Shown: piece after piece, positions 8,943 through 16,741 of the stretch | Numbering within the stretch: the first letter of the stretch is position 1 | Layout of the letters: every line of letters begins with the position of its first letter | From: Enterobacter sp. 638 | GTDB taxonomy: Bacteria > Pseudomonadota > Gammaproteobacteria > Enterobacterales > Enterobacteriaceae | NCBI RefSeq assembly: GCF_000016325.1 | Contig: NC_009436.1 | Location: 3,782,001 to 3,846,000 of the forward strand | Length of the DNA stretch: 64,000 nucleotides | Direction: 5' to 3' | Notes under the pieces: model-generated | What the model saw: the letters and a program-made list of their open reading frames with translations, nothing else | Database searches by the model: none | Told to the model about the DNA's origin: nothing | Made by a program: the position numbers and the translations under genes

Positions 8943-9964
8943 TATGCCGCCCTCACGATGTAGTTAAATGCGATGTTGCGTGGTCGGGTCTCTTCCGCCG
9001 AGCGCACCATTAATGATGAATCGAATACCAAATCGACCCCCTGATAGTCGGCATTTTGCGCAGACGTATTCGGGTAAATGACGCTACCGCGTTTGAACAC
9101 GCCGCTGACTCTCGACGTCGAGTTGTTTACAAATCCTGTTGCCGCGCCATTACTGGCCGCACCCGTCATTTTCTGAACGGCATCGCCCTGCGTCGTCAGC
9201 GCGACGCGACCCGAATCCACCCCGCGCCCGTCATCCCAGCCACGGATAAACTCGCCGCGTAAATCAGGAAGCAGCCCGGAGGGATAAGCGACAGCAAGCT
9301 TCGGATATTTCACCTTGTCAAAAGGTGCGCCGTTGCATTTTAGCCATCCCTGCGGCGGCGTTGCCTGCGGCCACGGCAGCGGAAAACCGACCGGAAGATA
9401 GTTATCAATCTCCGCCGTTTTGAGGTACTGAGGATGCGGATTAGCAGCATCAACATGCGCGGCCAGCACGCTGTCGGCATACATTTTTACTTCTGTGACT
9501 TTGCCGTCGACAAACCGGCGCGTGGCCAGCACCACCGACGGGTCAATTTTCAGGGTGATCGCAGACGTGGCTGACACAATCAGAATCATGCGGATGGTCT
9601 GCGTGCGGCCGCTCCCCTCCTGCAGTTGCGGCTTGTAGGTCTCGGGACAGTTCGCCACGGCAATGAGCACACCGTCATCGTCGTAAAGACCAATTTCGCG
9701 AATCCAGAAACCACCCTCATTCTCGGGAATAATTTGCTCCGCGATAATCTGGCTTGAGTTGTTCGGGTCAACGCTCAGCATGTTTAACGGCGCGATGCGC
9801 TTTTGATTAATCAGCCTCGTCTGTGCCGGGTCTGGCGTCGGCAGGAAGCCGTTACCGTCCCCGACCGCTAATTGCGTCAGGTTGAGCTTTGTGCCGAGCG
9901 CCGTCGCATTCGCCAGTTTTGCCGCGCCCTGATTCGTCAGAATGGCGAAATATTTCGCTGTCAT
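8942..9964 (-). CDS. H: Tail fibre protein gpH, short form
   Basis: Receptor-binding fibre. The N-terminal 160 residues (from MTAKYFAILTNQGAAKLANA) are the conserved P2 gpH baseplate-attachment domain. An NPHPQYLK motif near residue 176 marks the fibre shaft start. It is followed by a tail-collar-like domain (FPLPWPQATPPQGWLKCNG) and a C-terminal receptor domain ending ETRPRNIAFNYIVRAA. At 340 aa it is about half the P2 length (669), so the shaft is very short. Host range cannot be read from this. Confidence 0.9.
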   Translation of the reverse strand: MTAKYFAILTNQGAAKLANATALGTKLNLTQLAVGDGNGFLPTPDPAQTRLINQKRIAPLNMLSVDPNNSSQIIAEQIIPENEGGFWIREIGLYDDDGVLIAVANCPETYKPQLQEGSGRTQTIRMILIVSATSAITLKIDPSVVLATRRFVDGKVTEVKMYADSVLAAHVDAANPHPQYLKTAEIDNYLPVGFPLPWPQATPPQGWLKCNGAPFDKVKYPKLAVAYPSGLLPDLRGEFIRGWDDGRGVDSGRVALTTQGDAVQKMTGAASNGAATGFVNNSTSRVSGVFKRGSVIYPNTSAQNADYQGVDLVFDSSLMVRSAEETRPRNIAFNYIVRAA

Positions 9965-10569
9965 GCGTTCACTCTCAGGTTGTCGATTAAATGGATGGCC
10001 GAGGCCGGGAAATATTCACCGCCGACGACAATTTCCTCGGGGGTGTAGGGGTAAACCGTCAACGCGTCACCGTGATAGCACCCCGCGCCGGTGTACAGCT
10101 CTCCGGCGGTACTCAGGCTGATAGCGAGCCCGGTCAGGTGGCGGCTTGCCGGTTTCGCATCGTGAATCAGGCGTTCAAGCTCCTGATACATTTCATCCGT
10201 AATACCGGTGTCGAGCACGCCGACAACGAGCCGGAATGTGCCGGGCTCCTCGTTGAGCTGCCACCACTCCCGCACCTCAATCAGAAAACCAAGTGGCTCC
10301 ACCACCCGACGCAGGGCGCTAATCGTGCCTTTGTGCTGATGGACGAAAAACGAGGAGGCGATAACGCTGCGTTTAGTTGCCTCCGGCCACGTCTCATCCC
10401 AGCGGTCGACCGACAGCGCCCACGCCAGATACGGCAGCAGATTCACCGGACAGGTTCGCCAGTTCCACAGGGTGCGCAGCGACACCGGCACGCGCTGAAT
10501 CTCAGCCAGCGCAGCAGCGGCAGCAACCTCAAGCGTCGACGAGCCAGCGGGTAACAGCCGGTCAGTCAT
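9961..10569 (-). CDS. I: Baseplate wedge protein gpI
   Basis: P2-like baseplate component acting with gpJ and gpW. It has 202 aa. The family features are the RTLWNWRTCPVNLLPYLAWALSVDRW-type segment near residues 33-60 and the EPLGFLIEVREWW strand. It overlaps J by 8 bases and H by 4, so it is part of one translated block V-W-J-I-H-G. Confidence 0.93.
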   Translation of the reverse strand: MTDRLLPAGSSTLEVAAAAALAEIQRVPVSLRTLWNWRTCPVNLLPYLAWALSVDRWDETWPEATKRSVIASSFFVHQHKGTISALRRVVEPLGFLIEVREWWQLNEEPGTFRLVVGVLDTGITDEMYQELERLIHDAKPASRHLTGLAISLSTAGELYTGAGCYHGDALTVYPYTPEEIVVGGEYFPASAIHLIDNLRVNA

Positions 10570-11470
10570 CCGAGCCCCCGACAGTTATCCGGTAGCCGGT
10601 GCAGTTCGACGCCTGCGACGGGGTCAGCACAATGTCGGCCAGCGGGGAATCAAGCTCGACACGCTGTACCCCCTCAACATGCAGCGCGGCATAAATGGCA
10701 GACAGGCGGATATCACGCCCGAGGCGGTGCTGCGCGCTGATATAGCTTTTGAGTTTCTGCTCAGCAGCCTGTCGGACAGGCTCCGATTCGGGGCCGGGAT
10801 AAACGTAAAGCGTCGCGCCAATCTCATACGGCACAATCTCAGCCGACCGGACGGTCACGCGGTCGCCTACCGGGCGCACGGTTTCGGCATTGAGCGCCTT
10901 TTCAACCGCCGCCAGCAGGTCAGCGCTGGCCGTCCCGTCACCCTCGCGGGACAGCACAGAAATCGTGACGCAGGCAGGCGTCGGACTCTCGACCGACACG
11001 TCAGCGACCCGCCCGTCGGCGCTGCGGCCATGATATTCATACGCACCCACCGGACCCGCCACGCTCAGCCCCTCAAACGCCTGCTGCGCACGCAGGCGCA
11101 AATCAGCGTCAGATTCCATCACGGCAAACGTCGGCGGGAGTGTGGTGTCGTCCTGCGGAATGACCGTCAGGCGCACGGTGTTGTTGTTGGCGGCAACCAC
11201 ATCGAGGTCATTACCGGCGGCATAGGCCAGCATCACCGCGCGCGCCGCTTCATTGACGCGCTGACGCCAGATGACTTCCCGATAAGCGTTCTCCTGCAAC
11301 AGCTTCACAATCGGCTCGGATTCGAGCGTCAGGGTGCGCGCGACCGCCTCCTGCTGGTCTTCGGGATAGAGCGAGACGAGTGTCGCCTTGCGCTCGCTCA
11401 GAATGGTTTCATAATCCAGCGCCTCCACCACATCGGGCGCGGCGAGCTGGTTCAGGTCGACAATAGGCAT
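10562..11470 (-). CDS. J: Baseplate wedge protein gpJ
   Basis: Main baseplate wedge protein, comparable to T4 gp6. It has 302 aa and starts MPIVDLNQLAAPDVVEALDY as in P2 J. The motif AYAAGNDLDVVAA lies in the middle and the C-terminus is TPSQASNCTGYRITVGGSDD. It begins six bases after the W stop. Confidence 0.94.
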   Translation of the reverse strand: MPIVDLNQLAAPDVVEALDYETILSERKATLVSLYPEDQQEAVARTLTLESEPIVKLLQENAYREVIWRQRVNEAARAVMLAYAAGNDLDVVAANNNTVRLTVIPQDDTTLPPTFAVMESDADLRLRAQQAFEGLSVAGPVGAYEYHGRSADGRVADVSVESPTPACVTISVLSREGDGTASADLLAAVEKALNAETVRPVGDRVTVRSAEIVPYEIGATLYVYPGPESEPVRQAAEQKLKSYISAQHRLGRDIRLSAIYAALHVEGVQRVELDSPLADIVLTPSQASNCTGYRITVGGSDD

Positions 11471-11475
11471 GATGT

Positions 11476-11826
11476 TTAACTCAGTGGAATGGTGAGTGAA
11501 AAAGGCTGGCCGGACGTTGCACGCGTGCCGGTCATATCAACATACAGCGCCCCGTCAGCCTCCCCGCGTTCAAAGGTAATGGTCGACAGGGTGACGCGTG
11601 GCTCCCACTTCTGGATAGCGGAGTAACACGCGGCCATAATCTGCAGACGCAGCGCCGGGGTCTGCGGCTGGTCAATCAGCGCAGACAGCAGCGAGCCGTA
11701 TTCACGGCGCATGACGCGCGAGCCAACCGGCGTGACCAGAATGTCGCGCACGCTTTGCCGGATGTGCTCCACCTCAGAAATCGCGAGCCCGGTGTGGCCG
11801 TTCATACCCAGATAACGCACCGTCAT
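11476..11826 (-). CDS. W: Baseplate protein gpW (gp25-like lysozyme fold)
   Basis: Sheath-initiating baseplate protein of the T4 gp25 family. It has 116 aa, with the signature SVRDILVTPVGSRVMRREYG near residues 25-45, which carries the conserved PxGSR and EYG elements. It overlaps the V stop by 4 bases. Confidence 0.94.
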   Translation of the reverse strand: MTVRYLGMNGHTGLAISEVEHIRQSVRDILVTPVGSRVMRREYGSLLSALIDQPQTPALRLQIMAACYSAIQKWEPRVTLSTITFERGEADGALYVDMTGTRATSGQPFSLTIPLS

Positions 11827-12464
11827 TTAGTGTCCACCGTTCTGTCATCGCCGCGCTTCACGCCGCCGTGGTCGTGGTCATCCGCCTGCACGCCGTTGGA
11901 GGTAAATTTACCGCCGGTGTGCTCGATATCCCCTTTCATCGTCCCGCCCTTCTGCACTTCGAGCGAGCCGGTAATGAGCTTGTTGGTGCAGACCACTTCG
12001 GGGGTATCGAGCGTGATGCGGGTCGAGGCTTTGACCAGTACCAGCGGCACGGTTGCCGTAATGGAATCCGAAGCGGTGACATCGGCGGTTTTGATACCGG
12101 ACACGGTGAGCGCCCCGCTTTCAGGCTCGTACTCCATAACCGCCCCGTCAGGAAAGGCGATGTGAAGCGCATCCGGCGAGGCAGACGGCGCAGGATGGTC
12201 ATCAGAGAAGATGGAGGGCAGCACAAAGGCGGTATCGAGCTCGCCACCGATAGCCAGAATCAGCACCTGCTCGCCAACGGACGGAGCCCACCACACTCGC
12301 GAGCGACCGGCGCGCGAAGTCAGCCAGTTAAGCCAGGTGGTTTGCATCCCGCCGGTCTGGACGCGACAAAGCCCCTCGACGGGGTCGACGTCGGTCACGA
12401 TACCGGTGCGGATAAGGTTGCGGATCGCGCGAGCGATATCCTGAAGTGAATTTAATGTGTTCAT
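11823..12464 (-). CDS. V: Baseplate central spike gpV
   Basis: Membrane-piercing spike at the tail tip. It has 213 aa, with an N-terminal OB-fold (DIARAIRNLIRTGIVTDVD) and a C-terminal beta-helix. The DHDHGG sequence near residues 198-203 supplies the histidine pair that binds iron at the spike tip in P2 gpV. First gene of the V-W-J-I-H-G operon. A candidate Ogr site lies about 77-94 bases upstream. Confidence 0.95.
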   Translation of the reverse strand: MNTLNSLQDIARAIRNLIRTGIVTDVDPVEGLCRVQTGGMQTTWLNWLTSRAGRSRVWWAPSVGEQVLILAIGGELDTAFVLPSIFSDDHPAPSASPDALHIAFPDGAVMEYEPESGALTVSGIKTADVTASDSITATVPLVLVKASTRITLDTPEVVCTNKLITGSLEVQKGGTMKGDIEHTGGKFTSNGVQADDHDHGGVKRGDDRTVDTK

Positions 12465-13366
12465 GGAGATAGAATGCCGCCTGACATAACCAACGACAAT
12501 TAAATGCAGTTTGCAGATACATCAAACAACATACTGATACTGTGCCAAATCAAAAACTTTCGACCCCTCGCTGTTCACCTCTTATTTTTAAGTAATTGAA
12601 ATATTAGAAACCACACAAGTAAATCATCCCCCCTACAATCTGGCAGCATTTAAAAAAACCAAATAAATCAACCTATGCCATAAGTTAAATAAATTTCGAT
12701 TGAACCATAAAGCTAATCAGGAAATAATAATGCTGCAAAATAAGACATTAAGAAATAAAATTTTAGCGGACGACGGTGATGTCGCCCACTCCGCTCTTTT
12801 TATTAAAAATTATTAAAAAAGATTAAACCCATCCAGAATAATTATTACAAGAGTAAATATTGGAACGTGAGAAAAACGAAATGTGATAATGGAATTAAAT
12901 CGTGGTGCCGGGTGCCTCCCGGTGCTTCTTTGCCAGACCAAAGAAGCGCGAGCATACCGCACTGGTGTCTGGTTCGACCCGCCGCATAGGGGGATTCACC
13001 ACACTTAGAAAATAGAAAATTGTTTCATGGGAGTCAAGTTTTTTAACAAGCATGTGTTTTTTCATGACCGCATGATCACAATAAGGAAGTTTTGTGTCAG
13101 CCATGCTTATACCAAAGGGAAAATTCATATTTTTGTCACATCGGCTTAGTTTACATTTCCAACCTTAATTAGCAATTACTCCCTGACCAGCATGGAAACT
13201 AAAAAAAAGTCCATCAATAAATTGACAGACTTCTGAAAAATCAGAAAAGGTGCGTACCAACGATTTACTTCAGATGAAGTAAATTAAGCTTAGCACCACT
13301 TTTAAAAAACATACAAGCTTTAGTATTCACTCACCACAGAACCAAGAGAATGCTTACCATCCGCAA
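12465..13366. other. AT-rich cargo interval between V and S (P2 Z/fun position)
   Basis: About 900 bases with much lower GC than the flanks. In P2 this slot holds Z/fun, which excludes T5. Here no long gene is present. Visible are a 77-codon minus-strand frame (12895-13128), a 28-codon plus-strand frame with AGGA upstream (12730-12816), a GC hairpin GGTGCCGGGTGCCTCCCGGTG near 12903, and a perfect 9-bp hairpin ATTTACTTC-AGAT-GAAGTAAAT at 13263-13284. Confidence 0.7.
12895..13128 (-). CDS. Small hypothetical protein in the V-S interval
   Basis: This is a 77-aa frame; the internal ATG at 13104 (MADTKLPYCDHAVMKKHM) would give 69 aa. No motif or membrane segment is clear. The C-terminal third is basic (RFFGLAKKHREAPG) and overlaps the GC hairpin near 12903, so the region may function as RNA rather than protein. 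No strong ribosome site was found. It is listed because it is the only frame of this size in the interval. Confidence 0.35.
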   Translation of the reverse strand: MNFPFGISMADTKLPYCDHAVMKKHMLVKKLDSHETIFYFLSVVNPPMRRVEPDTSAVCSRFFGLAKKHREAPGTTI

Positions 13367-13831
13367 CTAATGAAGGAAAGAATTATTTCTTAGATAGTCA
13401 ATTACCAGCTCATCAATATATTTTTTATCAGCACGACTAAATCCCAGCAACTCACGCTGTGGATACTGAACATCCTGACTATTAGGGGTTGGCCTGTCTT
13501 TAAGTCCGTACTGATGGATCTGCACGATACGTTGCACCTTACCGGTAAACTCCACCACAGCAGTATCATTGCGGCCACTGACTTTCATGTAGCGGCTGGT
13601 TCGCAACTTCTGAAACATCGCGCTTTTAATACGCCCTTTTTTTGCCCTGAGCGGCTGACGCTTTCGCGCCTGATACGGCGTGCCATCGGGCGCTTTTTGC
13701 TGTTTAATCCGTTGCTGTTGCGACCTGCGCAGTTGCTTCGCAATCTCGGCGGCAAGCTTGCGCCGCCCCGCCTGTGACAGTGCGCCAATCAGCCCGGCCA
13801 GCTTATCGTCAAAGGGCTTTAATTCACTCAT
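13367..13831 (-). CDS. S: Tail completion protein gpS
   Basis: With gpR it completes the tail so that it can join the head. It has 154 aa, very basic, and starts MSELKPFDDKLAGLIGALSQ. The IKQQKAPDGTPYQARK motif typical of gpS (phage virion morphogenesis family) lies at residues 38-55. Its ATG overlaps the end of R by 8 bases. It ends the O-to-S late operon at the edge of the AT-rich interval. Confidence 0.93.
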   Translation of the reverse strand: MSELKPFDDKLAGLIGALSQAGRRKLAAEIAKQLRRSQQQRIKQQKAPDGTPYQARKRQPLRAKKGRIKSAMFQKLRTSRYMKVSGRNDTAVVEFTGKVQRIVQIHQYGLKDRPTPNSQDVQYPQRELLGFSRADKKYIDELVIDYLRNNSFLH

Positions 13832-14291
13832 CCCATTTGCTCACGAGTTCACCAAGGAGATAAAGCTCGGTTGGCGGCGTCACCGGTTCGGGCAGAGGCG
13901 GCTCAGGCGCATAGCTGACGTGCAGCGCGCCGTTTTCCTCCCTGACGAGCGTGCGCTCGGTGAGCTGCAGGCTAATACTGATATCCACGTTGTCACCGTC
14001 GTTTAAATCCATCTGGAACCGGTAGCCCTTTTTCCGCCCCTCATCCGTGGTGCAGATATCCGGCTGATTCTCACGCAGCCACGCGGCCACCGGCACGAAA
14101 ATCAAATCAGGGTCGCCGACAAAGTCACACACGATCACATTCAGGGTGTAAATCTTTTCGTGCGAGAGCGAGGCCGCAAGACGCGCATCGATATTCCCTT
14201 CGTCGGCAAAGATGCGCATCATTTCGGGGTTGGTTTTTAGCTGCGGTACGGCGTCAGTGAGCGCCTTGCGCAGGCTTTTCATTTTCTGCAT
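13824..14291 (-). CDS. R: Tail completion protein gpR
   Basis: Tail completion protein paired with gpS. The start at 14291 has AGGA eight bases upstream; an ATG at 14282 (MKSLRKALTDAVPQL) corresponds to the P2 start, so the true start may be either. The product has about 152-155 aa with the family segment LNVIVCDFVGDPDLIFVPVA. The frame begins inside the end of lysC. Confidence 0.9.
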   Translation of the reverse strand: MQKMKSLRKALTDAVPQLKTNPEMMRIFADEGNIDARLAASLSHEKIYTLNVIVCDFVGDPDLIFVPVAAWLRENQPDICTTDEGRKKGYRFQMDLNDGDNVDISISLQLTERTLVREENGALHVSYAPEPPLPEPVTPPTELYLLGELVSKWDE

Positions 14292-14544
14292 CTGTTTTAT
14301 CCTGACAGTCTTTAATGGTTTCGACCTTAAGCGCGCAGGCCGTGAGCGCGTGCTCCAGTGTGCGGATATCGGCACTTAAATCGCCGTTAGTGAGCGGTTC
14401 GCTTCCCGGCATCGGGCAGAGGCTCACTTTCGGGCAGGCGTTGTAAACAGTGACCGGCGGAAGCGCAGGCGGTGCGGGTGTGCAGGCGGCGCACAGCATC
14501 AGGCAAATCAGCGCGATACCAGCGGCGTAAATCCTCGTTTTCAT
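14254..14544 (-). CDS. lysC: Outer-membrane spanin LysC (o-spanin lipoprotein)
   Basis: Outer-membrane lipoprotein that pairs with LysB to fuse the membranes at lysis. The chosen start (MKTRIYAAGIALICLML) gives a 96-aa preprotein with lipobox LCAAC, so Cys at about residue 20 becomes the lipid-modified N-terminus. The mature part is proline-rich at first (TPAPPALPPVTVY), as in o-spanins. Most of it lies in another frame inside lysB and continues past the lysB stop, the overlapped architecture of P2 lysB/lysC. Confidence 0.87.
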   Translation of the reverse strand: MKTRIYAAGIALICLMLCAACTPAPPALPPVTVYNACPKVSLCPMPGSEPLTNGDLSADIRTLEHALTACALKVETIKDCQDKTDAENEKPAQGAH

Positions 14545-14821
14545 TGAGTAACCTCGTGATAGTTTGTTCCCGTCGGGTCGCCAGCTCACCGGCGGCGGTC
14601 AGTTCGTCACTGAGCCTGACCTGCGCAGTCTCATTCGTCCTCGCAATACGCTGTGACACGGCAAGCTGATTTTTCAGCATGCCGATAGTGGTCTTTTGCT
14701 CGCTGGCGACCTTATTCGCCCTGTCGAATGAGCGCCGTAAATTGCCGTTCTCATGGCGCAGCCAGAGGACCGCCGCCAGCGCCAGACCGGCAGCAAGCAA
14801 CATCACAATGATTCGGGACAC
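14387..14821 (-). CDS. lysB: Inner-membrane spanin LysB (i-spanin)
   Basis: Type II membrane protein with one N-terminal transmembrane helix (IVMLLAAGLALAAVLWL, residues 5-21) and a periplasmic coiled coil (about 25-100), the i-spanin design. It has 144 aa. Its 3' half encodes LysC in another frame. It overlaps the lysA stop by 19 bases. Confidence 0.9.
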   Translation of the reverse strand: MSRIIVMLLAAGLALAAVLWLRHENGNLRRSFDRANKVASEQKTTIGMLKNQLAVSQRIARTNETAQVRLSDELTAAGELATRREQTITRLLNENEDLRRWYRADLPDAVRRLHTRTACASAGHCLQRLPESEPLPDAGKRTAH

Positions 14822-15231
14822 AGGCCAGCCTCCTTAATGCGCCGACGGCAGGAACGACGAACCATGTTGAACAGGATCAGCCAAAGCAAGTACGTGAATG
14901 CGATAAACACCTTTCCCCCGGCAAGCAGGCATAAAACCGTACTGGCAGAAAGAATCAGAGACCAAAATCGACGCAAGAGTGGGCGGGACTTTCCGATAAG
15001 AGACCTGAAAATAGCCATGTGCTTTGGGGTTCGGTAAGGGTCAGACTGACTCGCAAACCAGTCCTCATAGCTGACAGCAGCCAGCACGCTTCCCCCGATA
15101 CAAACCAGACAGGCAAATAATGCCCAGATGGCAATAAAATTAACGGCCACACTGTCGGGATTGTTAAAACCAAGCACAAGCAGAACGGCAATCACGACAT
15201 TAAAAATCAGAGAGGATAACAACGCTTTCAT
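14803..15231 (-). CDS. lysA: Probable antiholin LysA (membrane protein)
   Basis: In P2, LysA (141 aa) tunes lysis timing. This 142-aa protein has the same position between K and lysB and four hydrophobic stretches (about 5-22, 30-52, 90-106, 107-122), ending in a basic tail. Sequence likeness to P2 LysA is not obvious to me, so the name rests on position, size and topology. It overlaps the K stop by 4 bases. Confidence 0.7.
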   Translation of the reverse strand: MKALLSSLIFNVVIAVLLVLGFNNPDSVAVNFIAIWALFACLVCIGGSVLAAVSYEDWFASQSDPYRTPKHMAIFRSLIGKSRPLLRRFWSLILSASTVLCLLAGGKVFIAFTYLLWLILFNMVRRSCRRRIKEAGLCPESL

Positions 15232-15740
15232 TGAGGTACTCCTTTCATGCAGTAAGCCCGTTCCCGCGCGCGGCGGTTCTCAAGCCCTTTGTTTTTAACA
15301 CCGTTCACATACACCCAGCGGGTAAGCTGGTCGCACGCCTGCCACCACTGCTGACGTTTGATAAACGAGACCAGCGTCGAGCGACAGGCCGCTCCGGTTC
15401 CCACGTTGAATGAGAAACTGACCAGCGTGTCATAGACGCGTGGCGGCATCTTCACCGGCACGCAGACCGCGAGCCGTTGCTCGGTATTGAGCACATCCGC
15501 GACAAGATTCGCCGCCGCCTCACGCTCGGTGATATCCCCTTTCGGGACGACACCGGCAGTGTGGCCGATGCCCGACGTCCACACGCCCGCGCTGCACTGG
15601 TAAGGTGTCAGGCGACATCCTTCGAGGTCAGCGAGTAGCGCCAGCCCCTCTGGCGAGGTGTTCAGCAGACGAAAGTCAGGCATCAGTGCGGCCAGCGCCA
15701 GCACGGCGGCCACACTGCATTTTTTAATGATTGAGCTCAC
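15228..15740 (-). CDS. K: SAR endolysin gpK (GH24 lysozyme) with regulatory cysteines
   Basis: Muramidase that degrades peptidoglycan at lysis. The catalytic triad follows the E-x8-C-x5-T pattern: E40, C49, T55. The N-terminus (residues 8-23, weakly hydrophobic, Ala/Gly/Leu) is a signal-arrest-release segment that carries C8. C42 lies two residues after the catalytic Glu. C8, C42 and C49 correspond to the three cysteines that switch P1 Lyz between inactive and active disulphide forms. It has 170 aa and starts inside the end of Y. Confidence 0.93.
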   Translation of the reverse strand: MSSIIKKCSVAAVLALAALMPDFRLLNTSPEGLALLADLEGCRLTPYQCSAGVWTSGIGHTAGVVPKGDITEREAAANLVADVLNTEQRLAVCVPVKMPPRVYDTLVSFSFNVGTGAACRSTLVSFIKRQQWWQACDQLTRWVYVNGVKNKGLENRRARERAYCMKGVPQ

Positions 15741-15945
15741 GAATAGCCCCCTTATCGAGTCCGAGCGAAATCAGATAGCGATAGGTTTTGCGCTTAAACC
15801 AGTAATTGGTCAGCGCGGTAAAAATGGCGCAGCCACCGCCGACATACAGCGCCAGCTTTTCAGGGGACATCGCCCCGAAATACGCCACCCCCACGGCCAG
15901 CCAGTAGGCGACAAACGTCGTGATTTTTTCCATGTTCAGTCCCAT
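15724..15945 (-). CDS. Y: Holin gpY
   Basis: Small membrane protein that triggers lysis. The start at 15945 (MGLNMEKITTFVAYWLAVG) gives 73 aa; a second ATG at 15933 would give 69. Two hydrophobic segments (about 9-25 and 30-47) and a basic C-terminal part fit a class II holin. It lies between X and K as in P2 and overlaps both, although it is shorter than P2 gpY (93 aa), so it may be a non-homologous holin at the same place. Confidence 0.8.
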   Translation of the reverse strand: MGLNMEKITTFVAYWLAVGVAYFGAMSPEKLALYVGGGCAIFTALTNYWFKRKTYRYLISLGLDKGAIRELNH

Positions 15946-16139
15946 AGATTCACCGTCTCGGTTTTCGGGGCGCTGTCGGGCTCGGGCAGCTCGATAGCCG
16001 TGCCGTGCGGCAGGATGACGCCCAGCTCCGACAGCCCCGGATTCGACTGCAGCACCGTCTCTACCACGCCCCCGGTGCGCCCGTAATAGCGCGCACAAAT
16101 CACGTCGAGGGTGTCACCCTGCATCGCACAGACCTTCAT
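15936..16139 (-). CDS. X: Tail protein gpX (LysM-like)
   Basis: 67-aa tail protein of P2-like phages. The start is set by an ATGA overlap with the L stop and gives MKVCAMQGDTLDVICARYYG, almost identical to P2 X. The GDTLDVICARYYG segment resembles a LysM-type fold, and ILPHGTAIELPEP is conserved. Confidence 0.94.
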   Translation of the reverse strand: MKVCAMQGDTLDVICARYYGRTGGVVETVLQSNPGLSELGVILPHGTAIELPEPDSAPKTETVNLWD

Positions 16140-16642
16140 CAGATTTGCCCCACAATGCAGCGCGCCCTGTCCTGAATGCGCGCCACTGACCAGCGCATAT
16201 CCCGCCACATTTCATCGATAGTGCTGTCGATACTGTCGGCCTTTTTGTCGCCCTTGCTGGTCGCATCCACGCCGCGATAACGCTCGTAAAGCGTGGCGGT
16301 CGTCATCGCGCATACGGCGTTGAAATAGTGGAAGCAGCGCACGCTCTCGCCGTCGAGTTCGTCGGTCGGGACATCCGCGAGCGTGGCGTGACCGGCGTCG
16401 AGCTGGCGGTCGCGCCAGTCGCGCAGCTCCGCATTGGTTTCCGCGATGGCGGTCTTAATTGCCCGGCGCAGGCGCACAGGGGAAACCGTCTGCTCAAGGC
16501 GCATTTCTTCGCGCACGCGCTTCGGGTCAACATCCGGGAAAAAGCCGGTATTTTTAATCACCGGCTCGCTCACGCCCGGTGGCGGTATCACCACGCCCGG
16601 CACGTCCTGCGGGTTTTTGGGCTCAATAATCACTGTCGTCAT
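16139..16642 (-). CDS. L: Head completion protein gpL
   Basis: Joins filled heads and protects DNA ends before tail attachment. It has 167 aa, starts with a proline-rich segment (IPPPGVSEPVIKNTGFFPDVD) and has the conserved VRCFHYFNAVCAMTTATLYERYR region, as in P2 L. It overlaps X by 1 base beyond its stop. Confidence 0.94.
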   Translation of the reverse strand: MTTVIIEPKNPQDVPGVVIPPPGVSEPVIKNTGFFPDVDPKRVREEMRLEQTVSPVRLRRAIKTAIAETNAELRDWRDRQLDAGHATLADVPTDELDGESVRCFHYFNAVCAMTTATLYERYRGVDATSKGDKKADSIDSTIDEMWRDMRWSVARIQDRARCIVGQI

Positions 16643-16741
16643 GACAACCTCAGAAAATAGGTGGGCGGTGGACGCCGGTCGCAGTCAGGGCAATCAATAC
16701 CCGCGTTGACCGGCGTGCCGCCCGGCTCGGGGAGCGTTCGG

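Noticed and set aside
12895..12960. Hok/Sok-like type I toxin locus
   Set aside because: The GC hairpin and small frame recall such loci, but no hydrophobic toxin peptide of the Hok type is encoded.
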